A stretch of DNA of 64,000 bases from Rariglobus hedericola (GTDB lineage: Bacteria > Verrucomicrobiota > Verrucomicrobiia > Opitutales > Opitutaceae). Made by a program: the position numbers and the translations under genes. Location of the stretch: contig NZ_VMBG01000001.1 of the NCBI RefSeq assembly GCF_007559335.1, forward strand, positions 930,001-994,000, in the 5' to 3' direction. Below the pieces are notes generated by a model. The model did not search any database, was not told where the DNA came from, and saw only the letters and a list, made by a program, of their open reading frames with translations. This document shows, one piece after another, positions 43,155-53,092 of this stretch; the stretch's first letter is position 1; each line of letters begins with the position of its first letter.

Positions 43155-43166
43155 GGGACAGGTCCC
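43155..43166. promoter_or_regulatory. Operator-like palindrome GGGACAGGTCCC (site 8)
   Basis: Same core as site 7, 154 bp upstream of the giant prepilin-like gene at 43321. A half-like phrase GTTGTCCCGCC follows at 43179. Confidence 0.68.
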
Positions 43167-43320
43167 GAATTGTGGCGGTTGTCCCGCCTGATGTTCTCTC
43201 CTGAAGTAGCGGGGTTTTACCACCCTTGCCACCCCGGCGCGCCCAGCCAGTTCTGGCTGTGTGCGTGAACCCGAGCAATCCGCCTCCGCCCCTGCCCTCT
43301 GCCTTACGCCGGACCTTTTC

Positions 43321-46300
43321 ATGAGTCTCCCCCCCGCCGCGCCCTTCCCCTCTGGTCACACCGTTACGCGCAAGCGCGGACAACAAGGCTTCGCGCTGCT
43401 GATTACTATCACCCTTCTGTCGTTTCTGGTGCTGCTGCTCGTGTCACTGGCGAGTCTCACGCGAGTGGAAACCCAAGTGGCGAGCAACAGCATTCAACTC
43501 GCACAGGCCCGCCAGAATGCCCTCATGGGCCTCCAGATCGCCCTCGGTGAATTGCAGAAACATGCCGGCCCCGACCAGCGGGTGACCGCGCCGGCGACCG
43601 CTGTGTATCCAAAAAAAGATGTCACCACCGCCACGGGGGAACTCTTCGACAAATACCGCGCACGCGCCGTCACTGCCGCGCACAATACCTACCTCACTCC
43701 TGCTGAACGTATCAATTGGGAAACAGACCTGCGCGCGTGGTGGAACACCGGCAATCGCAATCCTTATTGGACTGCCGTTTTCGACAGCAGCCTGCGCCGT
43801 GACGGCCAGACAAGCTCCAGTCAATACGGGGAGCCGAAGCGCAACCAACTTCCGGTATGGCTCGTCAGCGGCAACGAGCGCCTTGGCTTCAATCCGCGAA
43901 TCGACACGACCTATCCCACGGGTTACTTCACGCCTGACGTGGACGTGGCCACCCTCGCGCCCACGGCCGACGACATCATCAAACTCGTCGACAAGACCGG
44001 CCCCGCCGCAGCTGATTCGGTGGACGGCATGAGCGGACGTGTGCAGGTGGTCCGCCAGCCGGTCAGCGATCCCTCCAACAACACGCTCGGCCACTACGCG
44101 TATTGGGTGGCGGACGAAAGCACCAAGGCCAACTTCTCGGTCCGTGACCCTTATTTCAACAACAACGACCCAACCTCCGTAGATTATCGCAACCGGCTCC
44201 AAGTGCCCCAGCGCGTCGGCTGGGAGAGGATAACGGGTTTCGATACCTCGGGCAGCACCGTGGCGTTGAACGATCCCGTCTTCGAAAAGGCCCTCGTCCA
44301 CCAACAACTGCAGCTGATCGACCCGAATTTCACTGCGCCCGTCAAAAATAATTTCCACCATCTCACCACCTATTCGCGTAGTATTTTAACGGATACAGTA
44401 ATCGGCGGTCTTAAAAAAGACCTCACCGTCTTCTTCGAAGGCACCGGCGCGGGCATTAATCCAACCGATCCGATATTTGACCGATCGCTCTACGCATCCA
44501 ACGATCCACGCTTCGGCACCTCCAATGCCGGGTTTCCCAAGATCGCCTCCGCAACCAATATCCCAACATGGGGCGAAGCGAAGGAGTGGTTCGACAGCAC
44601 CGCAACCGGCTTCGCGGGGACGGTGCCGGTAACCCGCGGTCGTGCACCAATCCTCGCGAACTTCCAGGTTTTTTATGCGTTCACTCACGAAAATGGCGTG
44701 ATCCAAATGCACATGCTGCCCTGCGTGGTTCTCTGGAACCCGTTTGATGCCGGTCTCTCCTCCACCACCTATCGTCTGAAATGGAGGCACAATTTCGCCT
44801 ATGCCAATTTTGGCGTCGCAACCCAAGGCATGGCCGACCCGACGCCAGCAGACGCCACCGACGGCACGGCCATCACGGATAGCAGCAACGTCAAGCACCT
44901 CGTGCACAAGCTTCAGGGGATGGACTGGTTCGATGGCAGTGCATCCAATTTCAAGACATTTTACGCGAATTTCTCTGCCGCGAATCCATGGAGCTCGATC
45001 ACCGGCCCCGCCTATCGATTTGCCCCTTTTGATCGCGGCCCCTCCGCCGCCGCCAATGCTTACGCACCAGCGCCCTCGGATCCGAACAGCACTTGGGTGA
45101 CCTATGAGTTCACCACTTCGTTCGAAGCGGGACAGGCGAAGATATTCACAGTCGGTTCTTCCCAAAAAGTGAGTGCCTCTGACCTCCATGCAGGCACTCA
45201 GGTCGTGCAACTCCTCAACGACTTCGTTCCTGATTTTCCCGCCTCATACTATTTCGATGTCGCGCGGATTGTTGATCCTTCCGGCACCGGAACGGCCACG
45301 CCGTCGTCCTCCAACACGGTGCGCGTCTATGCCACGCAAAGTCCGATCGCCAGTCCCACCGTCATGTCGATGCAGCTCTCGACCAAAGGCGGCGACCTGC
45401 TCTGGCGCAACGAGTATAACGGAAATCCAGGCAATCCGGCCCACAGCGTCAGAACGAATCCGGGCATGGTTTACGATCAACCGTCCACTTGGCGACTCCT
45501 ACGTGATCGACACCAGTGGGAAATCACACCCAAGGGAACGGTTTCGAGCGGGGATCCCGCATCTGCAGTGATTGGCATAACACGCGGCCGCCTCGAGCCG
45601 TTTTCGGTCAGTCAAAGCAGCTTTTACGGCAGCAGCCAAGGCACCCGTATGCAGGCATCCACCCTCTTTGTGCGTGCGTTTTCGCTCTACAACATTGCCG
45701 CACCGAGTCTCGACCTGAATACCAAACTCGAAGGATCTCGTGCAGGGGCGTCCACAAATAACACCGACAAGTTCTCTCTCCTCCAATTGATGCGAGGTGA
45801 GTCAGGGGAAAAAGCAGCTTGGGACATCGACCAATCTCAAGTCACGGGTGCCGACACCGAAGGGTTTGCGCTTATCTCTTGGACGATTTCGAACGGGCTC
45901 AACAATGACGGGCTCAACCGGCTGCCCCTTCGTCAGGTCAAACGCGCGAGCGCTCGCTTGCTCTCCTTGGGGCAGCTCCAGCAAGCCAATCTGTCTCCCC
46001 TCGCGTGGGAACCTGCATTTCCGGTCGGAAACAGCGAGGCCTCCCCTTACGTCGACCGGGCAAGGATCGCCGGCATTGAATCCTACCCCGTCGGCAGTGC
46101 GACCAGCTCCACATTTTCAGCCGACACCACCTACTATCGCCCGCAGGGCATCTTGCCAAACGACAGCCAAAACCGCGGTCTAGATAACTCTTACCTGCTC
46201 AACGAAAGCCTGTGGGACGGCTACTTCCTCTCTAGCATACCGCAATCAGGCAGCCTCGAACTCGACAACTCTCAGCCGCTCCCTAATTCACGTCATCGTT

Positions 46301-47382
46301 TTTCAAATACCAACGGGCTTACAACGGGCGACGTCCGCGATTTCAACACAGGCGCGGCTTATCTAACCAATATCGGCGCGCTCAACGTCAACTCCACTTC
46401 GGTGGAGGCTTGGAAAGCCCTGCTCATCGCCTTCCGTGGTCTCAGCTACGCATCGGATGACCGCACTGGAGCCGCTGTTGCTGCGGCCATTCCCATTTCA
46501 CGCACGCTTGATCCTCTAGGCGGCAACGTGGAATTCACTTTCTCAGGAAAAAACAACGCGAGCATTGCAGCTGTCTCCACTCATCGGAACTACACCAAGC
46601 TTTTCACCGGATTCCGGTATCTAACGGACAGCATGATCCAGGCGCTTGCCGAACGGATCGTGGACGAAGTGCGTTTGAGAGGCCCATTTTATTCCTTGGG
46701 CGATTTTATCAATCGGCGCTTGGTGGCCCCTGAAGGGGCCTACACGTCCGGATCAACATGGCAGACCGCTCGCACCAGTAATCAAAACCCCGCTTATGCC
46801 ACAGATGGTGTTCACACCTACGGCAACGGCGGCGGTTCGGCTTACAATTCCTTTGTCGGTCTTGCGGGCCTCAATGGCGCTTTGCAACGAGCTATCAATG
46901 TTTCCGGCATCAACGGCGGTATCAATTATCCAATCTCGCCCGTCGATAATAACGACCGGGTTTTCCGTTTCGAGCTCGATCCCACCAAGCTCAACAATGC
47001 CACCAACATCCCAATGGAGGTTCTGCCGCAGGTAGGTCACTATCTCGATACCGAGCACTTGGCCGGCGCCCCTATCGGTGAGGCGGGATCACTCATGTCA
47101 CATGCCCCCGGCTTTGTTACCCAAGCCGATATTCTTTCGATGATTGGCCCGGCCCTCACCGCCCGTGGGGACACCTTTCTCATTCGCACCTACGGCGATA
47201 CCCTCAACCCTGCCACCGGTGAAGTCACCGGACGGGCGTGGCTTGAGGCGGTCGTTCAACGCACCGTTACCCCGGTTACCCCGGCTGCCGTCACCGGAGC
47301 CGACCGGTTCAAACCTAACGACGCATTCGGACGACGCTTTGTCGTCGTTTCAATGCGCTGGCTCTCGCCCGAAGATCTCTGA
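43321..47382 (+). CDS. Giant prepilin-like protein, resembling Verru_Chthon cassette protein A
   Basis: From the ATG at 43321 the protein has 1353 residues. It starts with a short basic leader and a type IV prepilin-like segment: KRGQQGFALLITITLLSFL, with Gly-Phe at the processing point but no Glu at position 5, then a long hydrophobic helix and TRVETQVASNSIQLAQARQN. The large extracellular part is mostly beta-strands and coil (including YWVADESTKANFSVRDPY). The N-terminus and length match Verru_Chthon cassette protein A as I know it. It may be a component of a pseudopilus-like surface structure used in glycan binding. It forms an operon with the 247-residue secreted protein downstream. Confidence 0.75.
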   Translation: MSLPPAAPFPSGHTVTRKRGQQGFALLITITLLSFLVLLLVSLASLTRVETQVASNSIQLAQARQNALMGLQIALGELQKHAGPDQRVTAPATAVYPKKDVTTATGELFDKYRARAVTAAHNTYLTPAERINWETDLRAWWNTGNRNPYWTAVFDSSLRRDGQTSSSQYGEPKRNQLPVWLVSGNERLGFNPRIDTTYPTGYFTPDVDVATLAPTADDIIKLVDKTGPAAADSVDGMSGRVQVVRQPVSDPSNNTLGHYAYWVADESTKANFSVRDPYFNNNDPTSVDYRNRLQVPQRVGWERITGFDTSGSTVALNDPVFEKALVHQQLQLIDPNFTAPVKNNFHHLTTYSRSILTDTVIGGLKKDLTVFFEGTGAGINPTDPIFDRSLYASNDPRFGTSNAGFPKIASATNIPTWGEAKEWFDSTATGFAGTVPVTRGRAPILANFQVFYAFTHENGVIQMHMLPCVVLWNPFDAGLSSTTYRLKWRHNFAYANFGVATQGMADPTPADATDGTAITDSSNVKHLVHKLQGMDWFDGSASNFKTFYANFSAANPWSSITGPAYRFAPFDRGPSAAANAYAPAPSDPNSTWVTYEFTTSFEAGQAKIFTVGSSQKVSASDLHAGTQVVQLLNDFVPDFPASYYFDVARIVDPSGTGTATPSSSNTVRVYATQSPIASPTVMSMQLSTKGGDLLWRNEYNGNPGNPAHSVRTNPGMVYDQPSTWRLLRDRHQWEITPKGTVSSGDPASAVIGITRGRLEPFSVSQSSFYGSSQGTRMQASTLFVRAFSLYNIAAPSLDLNTKLEGSRAGASTNNTDKFSLLQLMRGESGEKAAWDIDQSQVTGADTEGFALISWTISNGLNNDGLNRLPLRQVKRASARLLSLGQLQQANLSPLAWEPAFPVGNSEASPYVDRARIAGIESYPVGSATSSTFSADTTYYRPQGILPNDSQNRGLDNSYLLNESLWDGYFLSSIPQSGSLELDNSQPLPNSRHRFSNTNGLTTGDVRDFNTGAAYLTNIGALNVNSTSVEAWKALLIAFRGLSYASDDRTGAAVAAAIPISRTLDPLGGNVEFTFSGKNNASIAAVSTHRNYTKLFTGFRYLTDSMIQALAERIVDEVRLRGPFYSLGDFINRRLVAPEGAYTSGSTWQTARTSNQNPAYATDGVHTYGNGGGSAYNSFVGLAGLNGALQRAINVSGINGGINYPISPVDNNDRVFRFELDPTKLNNATNIPMEVLPQVGHYLDTEHLAGAPIGEAGSLMSHAPGFVTQADILSMIGPALTARGDTFLIRTYGDTLNPATGEVTGRAWLEAVVQRTVTPVTPAAVTGADRFKPNDAFGRRFVVVSMRWLSPEDL

Positions 47383-47387
47383 TCCCC

Positions 47388-48131
47388 ATGAAAACGACCC
47401 TGCTATTCTGCCTCCTGTCGGGAATTCTGGCCTGCCCTCTGCCGCAAGAGGTCCACGCTGCGGAGCCGCCTGTGCTGCGCGAAATCTGCGCATTAACCTT
47501 GGGCGATACCCCGCCCCCCCTCTTCTTCTCCGTCCAAGGTAAATACCAACCGTTTCTCGTCGGAAATATCGAGCGTGGCCCTGCGAACAAAGTTCCCGTC
47601 AAGGACGCCTTGATTCTATTCCGCCAGGCAGTCGATGCCGAGGGGAAAACGGCTATGATGGCTATGGTCAGCGTGCCCTTGCCGGCGGCTCCTGGTCCGT
47701 TGCTGCTTGTGTTTTTCTACGACCAGTCCGGTCGCACCACGTATCGCCTCATCGAAGACGCTTCTTCTCTTTATGCCGCGGGAACGGTGCGTCTCATCAA
47801 CCTTTCGTCCGAACCCGTTTACTGCAAAGTAAAGGAAAACATCCTGACTCTGGCGTCACAAGCGTCATCCGTCGGCGGCTCTGGATTGGTGGACGGAAAG
47901 TCCTTTGAGTTCGCTTACGGCGTTATGCAGCCGGACGGGATGCTTTTCAAGTCACCAGTCAAAAGACTTCGCCTGCCGCGGGAGGATATGCGCCTCCTGA
48001 TTCTCTTCGCCTCTCGTTACGAGCAGCGCGATGGCCAGCCTCCGCTACTCACTGTTCGTGATGCGCGGATTTATGATGTGGTGCCGAAAACACCTACCCC
48101 CGCTCTCGCCCAAGTGTCCTCCCGACACTGA
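47388..48131 (+). CDS. Secreted hypothetical protein, partner of the prepilin-like gene
   Basis: This 247-residue protein starts five bases after the giant gene and has a signal peptide (to about residue 24, EVHAAEP). The body is mixed beta, with segments such as DALILFRQAVDAEGKTAMMA, GTVRLINLSSEPVYCKVKEN and ARIYDVVPKT. No catalytic motif is visible. Secretion, size and placement suggest a subunit or periplasmic partner of the prepilin-like protein. I do not recognise the family. Confidence 0.7.
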   Translation: MKTTLLFCLLSGILACPLPQEVHAAEPPVLREICALTLGDTPPPLFFSVQGKYQPFLVGNIERGPANKVPVKDALILFRQAVDAEGKTAMMAMVSVPLPAAPGPLLLVFFYDQSGRTTYRLIEDASSLYAAGTVRLINLSSEPVYCKVKENILTLASQASSVGGSGLVDGKSFEFAYGVMQPDGMLFKSPVKRLRLPREDMRLLILFASRYEQRDGQPPLLTVRDARIYDVVPKTPTPALAQVSSRH

Positions 48132-48142
48132 TACCCCTCTTC

Positions 48143-48185
48143 GCCATCGTGCATACGCCACTTTCTGTGGGGTGTGCACGATGGC
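48143..48185. promoter_or_regulatory. 43-bp long hairpin between secreted-protein and GH-like genes
   Basis: Arms at 48143-48161 and 48167-48185 pair over 19 positions with one mismatch and one G.U pair, around the 5-nt loop TTTCT. The outer 11 bp (GCCATCGTGCA with TGCACGATGGC) are perfect. It ends 26 bp before the ATG at 48212. There is no T-run, so it may be an mRNA processing or attenuation structure that sets the level of the downstream gene, or a weak terminator. Confidence 0.6.
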
Positions 48186-48211
48186 TTTGCCCACCCCAAA
48201 CCCCCAAAAAC

Positions 48212-51200
48212 ATGAACATGATGAAACGAAATCCCGGCCTTCTTGTAGCCGCGGTGCTCGCCCTCACCTGCGTCACCTCGCGCAGTTTTGCCCAGACCGT
48301 CACCGTCTTCAGTGACAGTTTCACCTCGGCCTCCGCGTGGACCCTCACGGCGCCCGCCGGCCTCATCGGCTCCGCCGCCAACGGCAAAATTCGCATTCGC
48401 GATGGCAACGGCACGCTAGGCACGACTGCCTCTGCTCGTTATGCTCAATATGCCAAGACCGCTGCACTCACCGCCTCCGGGGCCTACAATCCCGTTCTCC
48501 GGAACAGCACCGCCGATCTCGAGTGGTATTTCGCCTTCACCAATTCCTTCGGCACGAGCACGGCCACTCCGCTCGCTGGCGTCGTCACCAACTCCGCAGG
48601 CGACGCTCAAGGTTTTGTAGTCGCCGCCTCCAATTCCGATTTCCGCAACGCTGGTGTTGGCTATGCGGTCACCGTCTCCGACAACAAGCGCTTATCGCTA
48701 GTCCGCTATTCCGGCGGCCTCGCGGGCACGGTGACCTCTTTGATAACCTGGACCACCACTACTCCGAGTGACACAGGGCTCTCCAATGTCGGAGCGAAGA
48801 CGATCGTCGTGCGCCTGCGTTATGTTCCCGCGACCGAGCAATGGACGCTCTCCGGTGCTGCCATCGACTCGGGTAACGCCTACACCTACCCCTTCCCCGA
48901 TCCGATCACCACGACCTACACGGCGGCCGACACGCAATCGGTCATAGATGGAACGCACACGGGGCAATCATTGGGGAATTTGGGCCTGACCGTCAGCTCC
49001 GACAATTCCGCTCCTCAGATCTATCTCGACAACCTCACGCTGCGCACCGTCGCCAGCTCCCTGCCTGTCGAAGTGCCCATCTACACCGATTCATTCATCA
49101 ACACCGCATCTTGGACCAGCGTGCGCCCCGCCACCGGCTTTACCGCCGGCGTCGCCGGTGATCCCGATCCAAAATATCGCATCCGTGACAGCGGCACCCC
49201 GGGCACGACTTCCGCGGATCGCTTCGCCTACGCCCGCTTTACCAATGGCCTTCAGACCTCCTCCTCTGGCGGCTTTAATCCCACCTTGAGGAACGCCCTC
49301 GCCACGCAGATTCAGTGGTCGTTCGCCTTCGGCGGCAACCTCACCAACCTCACTAGCAATAACCTCGGTGGTAATCCGGTGAACGGCAGCGGCGACGCCA
49401 TGGGCGTGGTCATCGCCGCATCCGACCCTGATGTGCGCTCCGCCGGCTCTGGCTATGCGGTCGTCGTGGCAGAGAACCGCCTGAAGTTCATCCGCTACAC
49501 TGGCGGTCTTGCCGGCACTGTCACCGAACTGCTCGGATGGACTGCCGCCGACGCCTCAACAGGCAGTCTCCACGCAATCGGTAACCGTGCCGTCCATTGT
49601 GTGCTAACTTACACCCGGGCGACTGATACCTGGCAGCTCAAGGCCGGCGCCACCACCGCCAATCTCTACAGCGGCATCCTGCAGCAGCCTCGCGAGGCCG
49701 CCTACGATCCTACCACGATTAAGTCCGTCGTGGACGCCACGTATGTGACCACCGCCCTGCCCCAACTCGCGCTCTTCGCATCCACCGACAACACCGTGGG
49801 TCAGTATATCTACGACAATCTCGGCCTTTACATGACCGTGCCCAAGGCGTTGACCGCAACGCTCAATCTCACCCAGACCACCGGTGGCACGCTCAATACC
49901 GCCGCCACCACGACCTATGAGGTGGGCTCTCGCGCGGTCCTTCAAGCCACACCGGCAGCCGGCTATTGGTTCCGCGGCTGGACAGGCGGCGGCAATCCGC
50001 GCGCAAATCCGCTCCCCCTTACATTCAGTGGGGACCTCAGCCTGCAGGCCGTCTTCGAACCTGTGCCTGCGCCCGCCATGGCCGTCGGCACCAATCTCAC
50101 CCAACCCAAGGACTGGGTTTCAAACTACCCCTTCACGGACCTATTCTCTCAGATGCGGGTCTGGTTGACCGCCACTCACGATGGCAGCGGTGGGGCCTTC
50201 GCCACGGGGTTTAGTGCCGAGATTCCAGTCAACGCCGATGGCTGGCCCACTCAAGTCCCCTTTCTGAGTTCCACCGGCGTTCTTCAGGATGTTCACACCC
50301 TCCTTACTGCAGGGCTGCCAGAAAGCGGCACCTACCTGCTTACGTGGGAAGGCGAAGGCACCTTCAAAATCGATGTTCAGAACAATCAGGTCGGAGGAAC
50401 TCGCTACCAGGCAACCCTCACGCCCACATCCACCAAGCCAGGGACATTCCATGGAGACAGACGCGCGATCTTAGCTATTCGCATCACCAGTAGTAATCCG
50501 GCCAATCCGCTGCGCAACATCCGCATTATCCGCCCCGGCTACGCCACGACTTATACAACCGACAGACTTCATGCCGGCCTTCAAAACAGGCTCGTCGAGT
50601 TCGGCTGCAGCGCCTTGCGCTTCATGGATTGGGGCGGAACCAATGGAAGCGAGCTGATCACTTGGAGCCAGCGCACCCGACCCGCCACCTATGTCCAGAC
50701 AAGGGACGTAGCCTTCGAGCACATGATCACCACGTGCAATCTTCAACAGGCTGACATGTGGGTCTGCGTGCCACACAAGGCCGACGACACGTTCATCACC
50801 AACCTCGCCCGTCTGATCCGTTACGGTAGCGATGGCGTTAATCCCTACACGTCCGTCCAGACCAATCCTGTTTACCCACCGCTCGACCCAGGACTGCGCG
50901 TCTTCATCGAATACTCGAACGAGACTTGGAACACGGACTTCGCCCAGACCAGTTATGCTATCACGCAAGGCACCGCCCTTGGCTACGGCGTCAATTCAGG
51001 AGACAAGTTCGTCGCCCATCGCTCCGCGGAGATTTGGACGCTTTTCGATGCGGTCTTCACTGGTCAATCCAATCGCGTAGTCCGGGTTCTCGCGACCCAA
51101 GCTGCCAACACCGTGGTCACCACCCGACGCCTTGCAGCCCTGTCCGATCCCGCCATCAATCCCAACTTGGCTTGGCCGGACGTGCTCGCATTCGCGCCTT

Positions 51201-51652
51201 ACTACGGAAAAAACTATACCCCCACCGATATTACAGCTAACGGCTACCCAACCGAGGCCGATCTGGAAGCCGTTGCTGATTCCAGTATCGAGGTGCAACG
51301 CACTCAAACCGCTGCGCATTGGAACATGTGCCGCTCGGCCGGCCTCCAGTTGGTCTGCTACGAAGGTGGCCAGCACTACTCCGGTCGTTATGCGGCCCTA
51401 AGTGACTCCACGCTCTCCGCACGCTTCCACGATTATTTCGTGAGCCCGGCGATCTACGACGATTATTTGAACTATATGGACATGCTCAAAGTCGGGCACG
51501 TCTCGCTGTTCGTGCACTTCGCCTTCATCCAGCGCTACGACCCCACAAAGGCCGCTTGGTGGACGATTCTTGATGAACTTGATACGCCGACGAACCAGTC
51601 GCCACGCTATCAGGCACTCCTTGATTGGATGGCGGCCAATCCCACGCCCTAA
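48212..51652 (+). CDS. Large secreted protein with duplicated domains and probable GH-A catalytic domain
   Basis: From the ATG at 48212 (MNMMKRNPGLLVAAVLAL) the protein has 1146 residues with a signal ending SFAQ. Two tandem beta-sandwich domains (about 30-270 and 288-530) are clear duplicates: both start with FSDSF/YTDSF, both contain VLRN/TLRN, GDAQGFVVAAS/GDAMGVVIAAS and RYSGGLAGTVT/RYTGGLAGTVT. A short InlB-like repeat (about 548-618, ATPAAGYWFRGWTGGG) follows. The catalytic domain has IEYSNETWNTDF (about 902) and LVCYEGGQHYSG (about 1049) as probable acid/base and nucleophile. It resembles the protein at 38046 in these motifs. Confidence 0.72.
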   Translation: MNMMKRNPGLLVAAVLALTCVTSRSFAQTVTVFSDSFTSASAWTLTAPAGLIGSAANGKIRIRDGNGTLGTTASARYAQYAKTAALTASGAYNPVLRNSTADLEWYFAFTNSFGTSTATPLAGVVTNSAGDAQGFVVAASNSDFRNAGVGYAVTVSDNKRLSLVRYSGGLAGTVTSLITWTTTTPSDTGLSNVGAKTIVVRLRYVPATEQWTLSGAAIDSGNAYTYPFPDPITTTYTAADTQSVIDGTHTGQSLGNLGLTVSSDNSAPQIYLDNLTLRTVASSLPVEVPIYTDSFINTASWTSVRPATGFTAGVAGDPDPKYRIRDSGTPGTTSADRFAYARFTNGLQTSSSGGFNPTLRNALATQIQWSFAFGGNLTNLTSNNLGGNPVNGSGDAMGVVIAASDPDVRSAGSGYAVVVAENRLKFIRYTGGLAGTVTELLGWTAADASTGSLHAIGNRAVHCVLTYTRATDTWQLKAGATTANLYSGILQQPREAAYDPTTIKSVVDATYVTTALPQLALFASTDNTVGQYIYDNLGLYMTVPKALTATLNLTQTTGGTLNTAATTTYEVGSRAVLQATPAAGYWFRGWTGGGNPRANPLPLTFSGDLSLQAVFEPVPAPAMAVGTNLTQPKDWVSNYPFTDLFSQMRVWLTATHDGSGGAFATGFSAEIPVNADGWPTQVPFLSSTGVLQDVHTLLTAGLPESGTYLLTWEGEGTFKIDVQNNQVGGTRYQATLTPTSTKPGTFHGDRRAILAIRITSSNPANPLRNIRIIRPGYATTYTTDRLHAGLQNRLVEFGCSALRFMDWGGTNGSELITWSQRTRPATYVQTRDVAFEHMITTCNLQQADMWVCVPHKADDTFITNLARLIRYGSDGVNPYTSVQTNPVYPPLDPGLRVFIEYSNETWNTDFAQTSYAITQGTALGYGVNSGDKFVAHRSAEIWTLFDAVFTGQSNRVVRVLATQAANTVVTTRRLAALSDPAINPNLAWPDVLAFAPYYGKNYTPTDITANGYPTEADLEAVADSSIEVQRTQTAAHWNMCRSAGLQLVCYEGGQHYSGRYAALSDSTLSARFHDYFVSPAIYDDYLNYMDMLKVGHVSLFVHFAFIQRYDPTKAAWWTILDELDTPTNQSPRYQALLDWMAANPTP

Positions 51653-51688
51653 TCAGAGATCGGGAAAAAAGCCTCCGTCGCTTCATCA

Positions 51689-51722
51689 GCCCCCGGCGCC
51701 CACCCGCGCCGGGGGCTTTTTT
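51689..51722 (+). terminator. Strong rho-independent terminator
   Basis: A perfect 11-bp GC stem (51689-51699 GCCCCCGGCGC, 51706-51716 GCGCCGGGGGC), loop CCACCC, followed by T6. It ends the run of genes from 43321. Confidence 0.92.
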
Positions 51723-52070
51723 ATCCTAAAAGAAGCAACACGAGATTACTGGGGTCGGGCTGGGAGTATTCAAATAAAGCTGTAGCCGTATTGAGGTGGC
51801 ATCGATGTCCCACCCATGTTCCGACGGACGGATCACCGAGACGGGTAGCCCTACCGTTGAAAAGAAGCTTCGCGTTGGAAACCACGGGCGGACCTGCATC
51901 GAATCGGACCGAGTAGTGTCAGGGGAAAAGCGACCGGCCCAGCGGCCCGTGCCGCCAGGGTCAACGCCAGCCCACCTTATAAATTCACTTCTGATCACAC
52001 CGCCACCGGAACCGACGGATCCGCCTCATCCCGCGCCCGTGTCAGAAGACATCAAACCAGCTAAACGACA
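51723..52070. other. Gene-free gap
   Basis: Between the terminator and the next hairpin I see no convincing gene. A 90-residue minus-strand frame (51726-51998) is low in coding character. A perfect 26-bp palindrome follows at 52071. Confidence 0.45.
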
Positions 52071-52096
52071 AAGGCGCCGCATGCATGCGGCGCCTT
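52071..52096. terminator. Perfect 26-bp palindrome, probable terminator of the PEP-CTERM gene
   Basis: AAGGCGCCGCATG followed by its reverse complement gives a perfect hairpin. On the minus strand it lies about 50 bp after the stop of the gene ending at 52147 and is followed by TTTGTCGTTT, a weak T-tract. Confidence 0.7.
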
Positions 52097-52146
52097 CACT
52101 TAATCGGGCTTATATATAGTAGCTGGAATCTTTAGAGCGGGTGCGA

Positions 52147-52965
52147 TTAACGACGGCGCCTCCAGTATACGGTGCCGACGAGACCGGCCAATCCGGCAAT
52201 GAACGCATAAGTAGACGGTTCAGGAACGGCCGAAGTGGATACAATTTGAATCGAGTTGAGGAAGCCTCGCAATTCCTGTCCACCTCCGGCAGAGGCAATA
52301 TTGAGGTAGTCTCCAGAGGTTAATGAAATGGATAGTTTTACGTAGACACCGTCTTCCGTCCACGTCGTCGGGGAACTTGTGCTCGAATAATTCAGCGACT
52401 TGTTGCTATAGCCGCTGAAATCGAAGTTCCCGGCCGATGAAGAAACGCCTGCATACAACGCCTGACTGTATACGGTGGTGCCGGTGGCATTGGTGTTTCG
52501 AGCCGAAATGTAAATGTCATAGCTGCCCGCAGCGAGTCCGCCTACTTGAATGCCGGTGCTACTTGTGCTGCCAGCAGTGCCAGAAAAAATAGCGTCCCTT
52601 CCCACGGAAGGAGACGTGTAAATGCCGCCGCCAACCGTCGTTCCCAAGGCAGAGCTTGTAGCAGGCTGAGTTGCCAAGTTTATGGTGGTAGAGGTCGTTG
52701 ACACGACACTGCCGAGGTTAATCGAGACTCCTGTAGCCGACGTGCCATCGGACCAATTCAGGCTGCCTGTCGCTATATCGACTTTTTCCACTTGATTCCA
52801 AAAGGTCCCCGTGAACGCCGTATCGGCTGAATGATAAGGGCTGTTTGTAAGCGAAGCGCCGCTGACTGGGGTCGGGCCGAAATCAATCATTAAGACCTGA
52901 GAACAAACAAGGGACGGAGCTGCGAGCGCACAAGCGCAGCATGAGAGGATGACGGGGAGTTTCAT
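52147..52965 (-). CDS. PEP-CTERM domain secreted protein
   Basis: From the ATG at 52965 (MKLPVILSCCACALAAPS) the protein has 272 residues: signal peptide, a beta-rich Ser/Thr/Gly-rich body (about 25-240) beginning VLMIDFGPTPVSG, and a sorting tail with VPEPSTYAF, a hydrophobic helix and WRRRR. It is a predicted substrate of the exosortase at 6328. It is divergent from a GH125 gene, with two operator palindromes between. A longer in-frame extension to 53538 overlaps the opposite gene and is rejected. Confidence 0.92.
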   Translation of the reverse strand: MKLPVILSCCACALAAPSLVCSQVLMIDFGPTPVSGASLTNSPYHSADTAFTGTFWNQVEKVDIATGSLNWSDGTSATGVSINLGSVVSTTSTTINLATQPATSSALGTTVGGGIYTSPSVGRDAIFSGTAGSTSSTGIQVGGLAAGSYDIYISARNTNATGTTVYSQALYAGVSSSAGNFDFSGYSNKSLNYSSTSSPTTWTEDGVYVKLSISLTSGDYLNIASAGGGQELRGFLNSIQIVSTSAVPEPSTYAFIAGLAGLVGTVYWRRRR

Positions 52966-53072
52966 GTGATTATGGGGCGGAACCGGGCTAACGAAGGTGA
53001 AGCCCGATTGGACACTCGGATTACCTGATAACCATTCATCGACCAGTAAGCGGAGAACAACGGCCCCAATTC

Positions 53073-53084
53073 GGGACCTGTCCC
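53073..53084. promoter_or_regulatory. Operator-like palindrome GGGACCTGTCCC (site 9)
   Basis: In the context TTCGGGACCTGTCCCGTA, 107 bp upstream of the PEP-CTERM gene start at 52965. It is one of a tandem pair with site 10 (20 bp between starts). Confidence 0.72.
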
Positions 53085-53092
53085 GTATCGGC

